Below are positions 58,371 through 64,000 of a DNA stretch of 64,000 nt, piece after piece (position 1 is the stretch's first letter; every line of letters starts with the position of its first letter). Under the pieces are notes generated by a model. The model was not told the DNA's origin, ran no database searches, and was given only the letters and a program-made list of their open reading frames with translations. A program made the translations under genes and the position numbers. This DNA comes from Crystallibacter degradans (GTDB lineage Bacteria > Actinomycetota > Actinomycetes > Actinomycetales > Micrococcaceae). The DNA is taken from contig NZ_JABBCH010000007.1 of assembly GCF_012952295.1 (NCBI RefSeq), forward strand, positions 1-64,000. The letters are read 5' to 3'.

Positions 58371-58376
58371 TACTGT
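58371..58376 (+). promoter_or_regulatory. -10 box, probable leaderless promoter for the GT87-type gene
   Basis: TACTGT ends 7 nt before the ATG at 58384 with no Shine-Dalgarno between. It lies in the 109-bp divergent gap with the neuA operon. Confidence 0.5.
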
Positions 58377-58383
58377 TGGTGCC

Positions 58384-59841
58384 ATGCCCCGGTTCCGCCC
58401 ATCGCGCCGCAGATTGCCGCTGCGCATTGTGGTGCCCAGCCGCAACGATCCGCTGCTGCGGCGGTTCACCGAGCTGATCGGCGGGCCGCTGGGACACCGG
58501 ACCGCCCCCGGGATTGTGGAGCCGGGCTTCTTTACGGTGGAACGCGTGCTGATTGTGCTCACCACGCTGGCGGCGCTGCTCTCCGTGCTGGTCAAGACGC
58601 CCTGCCGCGTGGCTGGCTGGGTGCTGCCGGACTATTTCTATATGGGCTGCTACTCGGACTGGCCCGTTCTGTTCGAAACCCGTGGGCTGGCGGAGGGCAT
58701 GTTCCCCTTCCTCACGCCGGGCGGTGTTTTCGAGTACCCGGTGCTGATGGGACTGCTGGCCGGAATCACGGCGCTGCTGGTTCCCGGCTCCGGGGTGTCG
58801 GCGGAACGCTCGCTGGCCTACTTCGACGTGAATGCGACGCTGGTGGCCGTGGTCTGGATCGTCACCGTGATTGCGACGGCGAGAATGAGCCACCGCCGGC
58901 CGTGGGATGCCGCGATGGTGGCGCTGGCGCCCGGGATCGTGGTGGCCGGGACCATTAACTGGGATCTCTGGGCGGCCATGCTGGCGGCGCTGGCCATGCT
59001 GTCCTTCGCACGCGGACGCCTGGTGCTGGCCGGGGTGTTCATCGGGCTGGGCACCGCCATGAAGATCTATCCGTTGCTGATCCTGGGCGCCGTGCTGCTG
59101 CTGGCCATCCGGACCGGGAAGTACCGGCCGCTGGCGGTCACGACCGCCGCCGCGGCGGGAACCTGGCTGGCCGTTAACCTGCCCTTCATGCTGGCCGACT
59201 TTGCCGGCTGGGCCTTCTTCCTGGGGTTCAGCCGCGACCGCGAGGCCGGCTACTCCTCGATCTGGTACGCCTACAACACCACGGTTCAGGGGCAAGGGCT
59301 ACCGCAGCTGGGCCCGGAGTTCATCAACCGGGCGTCGCTGGTGATGTTCCTGCTGGCCTGTATCGCGATCGCGCTGCTGGTGCTGTCCGCGCCGCGGCGC
59401 CCGCGGCTGGCGTCCATCGTGTTCCTGATCGTGGCGGCGCTGGTGCTGACCAACAAGGTGTATTCACCGCAGTTCGTGGTGTGGCTGATTCCGCTGGCGG
59501 CGCTCGCCTATCCGCGCTGGCGGGATTTTCTTATCTGGCAGTTCGTCGAACTGCTGCACTGGTGGGCGGTCTGGATGTATCTGGGGCAGTTCACCAGCGG
59601 CGGCGCGCCGGAGCACAACATCGACGGCGCCTACTACGTGCTGGCCGTGCTCGCGCATATAGCAGCAACGGCATACATCGGCTACAAGGTTGTGCGCTCC
59701 ATCCTGCATCCCGAGCACGATCCGGTCCGCCGGTTGGAGACCGACGATCCGCAGGGCGGTCCCTTTGACCGTTCCGGCGACGTGCTGGTGCTGGACAGCT
59801 ACGCTGTTCACAGATGGCGTGCACGGATAGGCAGCCGGTAG
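58384..59841 (+). CDS. GT87/DUF2029-type membrane mannosyltransferase
   Basis: This is a 485-residue integral membrane protein with about 10-11 helices. VLPDYFYMGCYSDWPVLFETRGLAEGMFPFL, VFEYPVLMGLLAGI and GLGTAMKIYPLLILGAVLLL are typical of the GT-C polyprenyl-phosphate-mannose-dependent mannosyltransferases of Actinobacteria (GT87/DUF2029). The first extracytoplasmic loop carries the acidic catalytic-type residues (DYF, EYPV). It is divergent from the nonulosonic-acid operon and may decorate the same envelope polymers. Sugar and acceptor are unknown. Confidence 0.88.
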   Translation: MPRFRPSRRRLPLRIVVPSRNDPLLRRFTELIGGPLGHRTAPGIVEPGFFTVERVLIVLTTLAALLSVLVKTPCRVAGWVLPDYFYMGCYSDWPVLFETRGLAEGMFPFLTPGGVFEYPVLMGLLAGITALLVPGSGVSAERSLAYFDVNATLVAVVWIVTVIATARMSHRRPWDAAMVALAPGIVVAGTINWDLWAAMLAALAMLSFARGRLVLAGVFIGLGTAMKIYPLLILGAVLLLAIRTGKYRPLAVTTAAAAGTWLAVNLPFMLADFAGWAFFLGFSRDREAGYSSIWYAYNTTVQGQGLPQLGPEFINRASLVMFLLACIAIALLVLSAPRRPRLASIVFLIVAALVLTNKVYSPQFVVWLIPLAALAYPRWRDFLIWQFVELLHWWAVWMYLGQFTSGGAPEHNIDGAYYVLAVLAHIAATAYIGYKVVRSILHPEHDPVRRLETDDPQGGPFDRSGDVLVLDSYAVHRWRARIGSR

Positions 59842-59862
59842 GCCGGCAGGAAGGCGGAGCAC

Positions 59863-61308
59863 ATGTCACTTCCCGATGCGGCCGTGGTGGGATCCGGGCC
59901 GAACGGCCTGGCGGCTGCGGTCATTCTGGCGCGGGCCGGACTCAAGGTCACGGTTTACGAGGGCGGCGCGACACCCGGCGGCGGTGCCCGCACGACCGAG
60001 CTGATGGAACCCGGGCACTGGCATGATGTTTGCTCCGCGGTACACCCGATGGCGGTGGCGGCGCCGTTCTTCCGGGAGTTCGGCTTGGCAGAGCGGATCG
60101 AGCTCATTACGCCGGACATCTCCTATTCGCACGTTATCGACGGCGCGAAAGCCGCCTTTGCCTACCGCGACCTGGACCGCACAGCCGACGCACTGGGCGC
60201 CGACGGAAACGCGTTCCGGTCGCTGATGGAACCGCTGGTCACCCATTCCCGCAACGTGCTGGACCTGACCATGAACCAGTTGCTCCGGCTGCCCCGCCAT
60301 CCGGTCTCGGCGCTGCAGTACGGACTGCGTTCGCTGGAGCAGGGGAGCCCCGCCTGGAATATGCGCTTCAAGGAATACCTCGCTCCGGCGCTGCTGTCCG
60401 GGGTGATGGCCCATACGCCCGGCGGCCTGCAGCGTCCGGTGGCTGCCGGAGCGGGGCTAATGCTCGGTTCGTTGGCGCACGCCGTGGGGTACCCGTTGCC
60501 CGTGGGTGGCTCGCAGGCCATCATCGACGAGCTGGTGCGCGACCTAAAGGACCACGGCGGCAATCTGGTCACCGGCCACAAGGTGAATTCCCTCGCCGAA
60601 CTGACCGATGCCCGCACCGTGCTGTTGGACACCTCGCCGCAGGAGCTGGTCCGGCTGGCCGGCGGACGCCTGCCCCGCGGCTATGCCAAGTCCTTGATCT
60701 CCTACCGGTACGGTCCGGGTGCCGGCAAGGTGGACTTCATTCTGTCCGAACCTGTTCCGTGGGCCAACGCCGAACTGGCCCGGGCCGGTACCGTCCACCT
60801 GGGTGGAACCCGCGAACAGGTTGCGGCATCGGAGAAGGACATCGCCCGCGGCCGGCACTCTGAAAAGCCCTTTGTGCTGGTCTCCCAGCCGAGCGTCTTC
60901 GATGCCACGAGGGCCCCGGGCGGACGGAATATCCTGTGGACCTACTGCCACGTGCCGCAGGGCTCCACCCGCGACATGACGGACGTGATCACCGCGCAGC
61001 TCGAGGCGGCCGCGCCGGGCTTTGCCGACGTCGTTGTTGCCTCGCACAGTATGTCCGCGGCGGAATACGAGCAGTACAACCCGAATTACGTCGGCGGGGA
61101 CTTCGGCACCGGCGCCGTGGACGTCACGCAGCTGCTGGCCCGGCCCGTGCTGAGCACCAAGCCGTGGAAGACGCCGCTGGACGGGGTGTACCTATGCTCG
61201 GCCGCGACGCCGCCGGGACCCGGCGTGCACGGGATGGCCGGATACCATGCGGCCCGCCTGGCGCTGAAGGATGACTTCGGGCTGCCGATGCCCGCGCTGG
61301 GGCGGTAG
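59863..61308 (+). CDS. CrtI-like FAD-dependent oxidoreductase
   Basis: This is a 481-residue flavoprotein of the phytoene-desaturase/amine-oxidase fold. The dinucleotide-binding opening is AAVVGSGPNGLAAAVILARAGLKVTVYEGGATPGGGARTTEL. VGYPLPVGGSQAIIDELV lies mid-protein and VYLCSAATPPGPGVHGMAGYHAAR is the C-terminal FAD-contact block. Members oxidise isoprenoids, lycopene precursors or amines. No carotenoid genes are adjacent, so the substrate is open. It starts at ATG 59863, 21 nt after the GT87 gene, likely in one transcript. GGAG precedes the start. Confidence 0.9.
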   Translation: MSLPDAAVVGSGPNGLAAAVILARAGLKVTVYEGGATPGGGARTTELMEPGHWHDVCSAVHPMAVAAPFFREFGLAERIELITPDISYSHVIDGAKAAFAYRDLDRTADALGADGNAFRSLMEPLVTHSRNVLDLTMNQLLRLPRHPVSALQYGLRSLEQGSPAWNMRFKEYLAPALLSGVMAHTPGGLQRPVAAGAGLMLGSLAHAVGYPLPVGGSQAIIDELVRDLKDHGGNLVTGHKVNSLAELTDARTVLLDTSPQELVRLAGGRLPRGYAKSLISYRYGPGAGKVDFILSEPVPWANAELARAGTVHLGGTREQVAASEKDIARGRHSEKPFVLVSQPSVFDATRAPGGRNILWTYCHVPQGSTRDMTDVITAQLEAAAPGFADVVVASHSMSAAEYEQYNPNYVGGDFGTGAVDVTQLLARPVLSTKPWKTPLDGVYLCSAATPPGPGVHGMAGYHAARLALKDDFGLPMPALGR

Positions 61309-61368
61309 CTGCCGAGCGGGTGGGTCGGGAGCCGGGCTGCCCGGCAGGCTCCATCGGAGCCGGAATGG

Positions 61369-62556
61369 TTAGTCCTGCAGGCCCGGCTCCTTTGCTGCTG
61401 GCAGCTCTTCTCCCGCCCGCCAGATCCTGTGCGGCCGCAGGTTCTGGTCCAGCAGGATCAGGTCCGCCGGCGAACCGACGGCGATAGTACCTGCACCATC
61501 GCCGTCCAGACCGGCCGCGCGGGCTGGTACCGAGGTGCCTGCGGCCACGGCCATCGGCAGCGGGATTCCGGCCGCAACGGCACGCCGCAGCGCTGCATCC
61601 ATCGTGAGCGTGCTGCCGGCGATGGGACCTTCGTGGGGCAGCCGGGCAACGCCGTCGTTCACTTCAACGGGGAGCGAACCAAGATGGTAGCTGCCGTCCC
61701 CGCAGCCTGCCGCCGCCATGGCGTCGGTGATCATGGCAACCCGGCCCGGAGCGGCTTGAAACGCCAGCCGGAGCATCGCGTCATCGACGTGGTGCCCGTC
61801 AGCGATCAGTTCCAGGGTGACGTGGGGTGAGTCGAACGCCGCGGCGACCGGGCCGGGCGCGCGGTGGTGCAGGCCGTTCATGGCGTTGAAGGCATGGGTG
61901 AGGATGCTGGCGCCGGCGTCGAAAGCAGCGCGGGCAGTGGCATAGTCCGCGTCCGTATGTCCGACGGCGACCCCCACCTTGTGGTCGACCAGTCGGCGGA
62001 TGGCGGCAAAACCGGGGTCCAGTTCCGGGGCGATGGTCACCTGCCGCAAAAAGCCGCCGCCGGCTTCGACAAGCCGGTCCACGGCTTCAACCGTGGGCGC
62101 CGCGAGGAAGCTTGGATTGTGGGCGCCGCAGTGGCTGGCCGCGAGGAATGGTCCCTCAAGGTGGAAGCCCTTCACCGTCGCGCTGGCCGCAGCGTCCGCC
62201 GCCAGCCGGCGGAGTGTGGCCTCCAAGACCTCGAGCGGGTTGGTGACCAGCGAGCCGAGGAGGGTGGTGGTGCCGTGGGCCAGGTGGGTGAGCGGGCCGC
62301 GGGAGGTGTCGCCGTCGTCAAACGAACCGCCGCCGCCGCCATGGCAGTGTATGTCCACGAACCCCGGCACCAGATAGGCACCGGCGGCGTCGACCTCCCG
62401 AATCCCTGCAACCCCCTGGCCGGCAACGGTTCCGGACCAACTGCCGGTTCCGGCGTCGGTAATTCGGCCGTCCTCAAGGAGCACCCAGGAACCGGCGACG
62501 ATCTTCCCATCGGCGATGCGGCGGGCGGAATGGATGACGGTGCGCATGGGCCTCAC
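61369..62556 (-). CDS. nagA: N-acetylglucosamine-6-phosphate deacetylase
   Basis: This is a 395-residue amidohydrolase that removes acetate from GlcNAc-6-phosphate in cell-wall recycling and chitin use. Metal ligands and motifs are VPGFVDIHCHGGGG, GFHLEGPFLAASHCGAHNP, VAVGHTDADY, THAFNAMNGLHHRAPGPVAAAF, LIADGHHVDDAML and MITDAMAAAGCGDG. The GTG start at 62556 has GGAG 4 nt upstream; the in-frame ATG at 62547 is an alternative. Normal length. No nagB or transporter is adjacent. Confidence 0.95.
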   Translation of the reverse strand: MRPMRTVIHSARRIADGKIVAGSWVLLEDGRITDAGTGSWSGTVAGQGVAGIREVDAAGAYLVPGFVDIHCHGGGGGSFDDGDTSRGPLTHLAHGTTTLLGSLVTNPLEVLEATLRRLAADAAASATVKGFHLEGPFLAASHCGAHNPSFLAAPTVEAVDRLVEAGGGFLRQVTIAPELDPGFAAIRRLVDHKVGVAVGHTDADYATARAAFDAGASILTHAFNAMNGLHHRAPGPVAAAFDSPHVTLELIADGHHVDDAMLRLAFQAAPGRVAMITDAMAAAGCGDGSYHLGSLPVEVNDGVARLPHEGPIAGSTLTMDAALRRAVAAGIPLPMAVAAGTSVPARAAGLDGDGAGTIAVGSPADLILLDQNLRPHRIWRAGEELPAAKEPGLQD

Positions 62557-62617
62557 TGTTCTCCGGGATCAGCACATCGGAAAGGACTGGCTTACCTCGA
62601 CAGTAGAGCGTCAGGTG

Positions 62618-63310
62618 CTAAACGGCGACTTGTTCCAGCGCAGTGAGTTTGCCGTCGCGCATGGTGGCGACCGCGTCGGTCAGCGGGATGTATTCGGTGT
62701 CGTGGGTGACCATCACCGTGGCCACCTTGAACTCCCGGGTCACCCGGACGAGCAGCCGGACAATCGCCTCGGAGCGTTCGTGGTCCAGCGCCGCCGTCGG
62801 CTCGTCCACCAGCAGCAGCTTCGGCTCACCCATCAGGGCGCGGGCAATGTTGACCCGCTGGCGCTGCCCGCCGGAAAGCTGGTGCGGGCGGCGCCGCGCG
62901 GAATCAGCGAGGCCCACCACGTCCAGCAGTTCCAGGGCCCGGGCCTTCGACTTCTTCGGCGACCCGCCGCGCAGGTGCTCCGCGATTTGCAGCTGCTCGA
63001 CGGCGGTCAGCGAGGCGAGCAGGTTGGGCTGCTGGAAGATGATGCCAATGGATTCACGCCTCAGGACGGCCGTTTCCCGCGCTGAGAGGGCCGTGGCATC
63101 GACGCCGTCGAGGAGGACGAGTCCCGACGTCGGCCGGATCAGCGTGGCGGCAACGGCGAGCAACGAGGACTTGCCGGAGCCCGAAGGGCCGGCGAGCGAG
63201 GTGATGGTGCCGGCCCTGGCGGACAGGTTGACGCTGTCCAGGGCAGTGACCGTGGAATCGCCGTCCGGGTACTCGAGGGTGGTGTTGACGAGGTTCAGTA
63301 CTGCAGTCAT
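62618..63310 (-). CDS. MacB-type ABC transporter ATP-binding protein
   Basis: This is a 230-residue ABC ATPase with Walker A PSGSGKSSLL, Q-loop IIFQQPNLLASLT, signature LSGGQRQRVNIARAL and Walker B LLLVDEPTAALD, with the switch histidine in MVTHDTEY. It belongs to the MacB/LolD group that powers FtsX-like permeases. AAAGGA precedes the ATG. It follows the truncated permease gene by 67 nt on the same strand, and the two should form one complex. Confidence 0.95.
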   Translation of the reverse strand: MTAVLNLVNTTLEYPDGDSTVTALDSVNLSARAGTITSLAGPSGSGKSSLLAVAATLIRPTSGLVLLDGVDATALSARETAVLRRESIGIIFQQPNLLASLTAVEQLQIAEHLRGGSPKKSKARALELLDVVGLADSARRRPHQLSGGQRQRVNIARALMGEPKLLLVDEPTAALDHERSEAIVRLLVRVTREFKVATVMVTHDTEYIPLTDAVATMRDGKLTALEQVAV

Positions 63311-63377
63311 GGCTGTTGTCCTTTAGCTGGAGAGTGCGGATTTCGAGAAGTGGCTGGGGCTCAGTTGCGCCGGAGGC

Positions 63378-64000
63378 TCAGTTGCCGCCGAGCGCGGTCA
63401 GGGGATCCACCTTGGTCACGCGGCGGACCGCGACGACGGCCCCGGCCATGCCCAGGAGCACGATGCCGGCGATTGGCAGCACTGTGCTGGCCGCGGTAAG
63501 CAGGAACGGCGCGGCCTGGGCAGCGAAGTAGCCGCCCAGAACGCCCACGCCACCACCGACGGCGGCCCCGGCAACCAGGACGATCGCGGCTTGGGTCAGG
63601 GCGTCGCGCAGCAGGTAGCCGTCCGAGCCGCCCATGGCCTTGAGCACCGCAATGTCCCGCGTGCGCTGGATGGTCCAGACGGTCAGGAAGGCGACAATCA
63701 CCAGCGCCGAGATCCCGTAGAGGAAGGCCTGCATCATCAGCAGCGAGCCGTTCTCGCTCTTGTACGAACCCAGTGCCTGGAACGAACCGGTCACGGAAGT
63801 GGTCACGGTACCGGCTGCCTCGTTGGCTGCCGTGGCGGCGGCTCCGGCCGCATCTCCGTCCGCCAGCTGCACCGCAACTGCGGTGGCGATCGGACCGTCG
63901 GCGGCCCCGCCGTCGTTAATATGGGCTATCTTCTGCCACTGCTCCAGCGAGGTCCAGACCACCGGCGTGTGGGAGTACCACTGGTCATCGACGACGGCGG
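63378..64000 (-). CDS. FtsX/MacB-type ABC permease, C-terminal part (cut by window edge)
   Basis: The frame is open to the end of the window (64000), so the 5' part of the gene is missing. The visible 200 residues start DDQWYSHTPVVWTSLEQW, then periplasmic-type sequence. The three helices of the FtsX domain follow (SLLMMQAFLYGISALVIVAFLTVWTI, ALTQAAIVLVAGAAVGGGVGVLGGY, VLPIAGIVLLGMAGAVVAVRRV) with the family's TRDIAVLKAMGGSDGYLLRD cytoplasmic coupling helix. It ends at 63378 and partners the ATPase at 62618. Substrate unknown. Confidence 0.92.
   Translation of the reverse strand, partial: AVVDDQWYSHTPVVWTSLEQWQKIAHINDGGAADGPIATAVAVQLADGDAAGAAATAANEAAGTVTTSVTGSFQALGSYKSENGSLLMMQAFLYGISALVIVAFLTVWTIQRTRDIAVLKAMGGSDGYLLRDALTQAAIVLVAGAAVGGGVGVLGGYFAAQAAPFLLTAASTVLPIAGIVLLGMAGAVVAVRRVTKVDPLTALGGN

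Overview
The window is chromosomal DNA of a high-GC Gram-positive bacterium, most likely a member of the Micrococcaceae (Arthrobacter or Pseudarthrobacter type). This rests on GC content, GTG starts, probable leaderless promoters (a TANNNT box 5-7 nt before the start codon), an actinobacterial-type inositol-1-phosphate synthase and the gene set. The genus is inference.

Left part (1-10.9 kb): a decayed IS481-type transposase is followed by a two-armed catabolic locus. A leftward six-gene operon (enolase-superfamily dehydratase, SDR, fused E1 alpha/beta 2-oxoacid dehydrogenase, second dehydratase, SDR, IclR regulator) faces a rightward operon (MFS permease, YciI-like protein, SDR, VOC protein). 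It probably takes up and degrades a sugar acid or related hydroxy acid. The substrate cannot be read from the sequence.

Accessory mosaic (10.9-26 kb): blocks of very different base composition are separated by copies of an 18-bp motif. They are a GC-rich quinone-oxidoreductase/GlxA regulator pair beside pseudogene debris, an SRPBCC protein, and a lower-GC cluster that is the most interesting part of the window. That cluster encodes a HEPN-type protein, an Lhr-like helicase fused to a DEDDh exonuclease, a BrxD/DUF2791-like ATPase and a large DUF4236-TM-TerB protein. The last three form a translationally coupled leftward operon. An orphan Tn3-type serine resolvase lies at its right edge, and a diverged inverted repeat (14.2 and 25.8 kb) brackets the cluster. 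I read this as a mobile, probably anti-phage, system built from BREX-like and Ter-like parts. No pglX, pglZ or brxC is present.

Core and metabolic part (26-51 kb): formate-THF ligase; a PadR/permease-prefix pair; a PucR-regulated beta-alanine-type locus (mmsA plus omega-aminotransferase); a MerR/DUF2306 pair; a 5-oxoproline/D-glutamate-type locus (DUF1445, NRAMP-like transporter, PxpA, PxpB-PxpC fusion, biotin carboxylase-BCCP, GntR) with three copies of a palindromic operator; an acyltransferase; DUF427; ino1; a small lipoprotein/membrane operon containing a 27-residue peptide gene; topoisomerase IB; and a large catalase.

Right part (51-64 kb): a tightly overlapping leftward operon for a nonulosonic-acid (sialic-acid-like) surface polymer (three polymer glycosyltransferase-type proteins, GT2, NeuB, NeuA-HAD fusion), then a GT87-type membrane mannosyltransferase, a CrtI-like oxidoreductase, nagA, and a MacB-type ABC exporter cut by the window edge. 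No tRNA, rRNA or CRISPR array was recognised.
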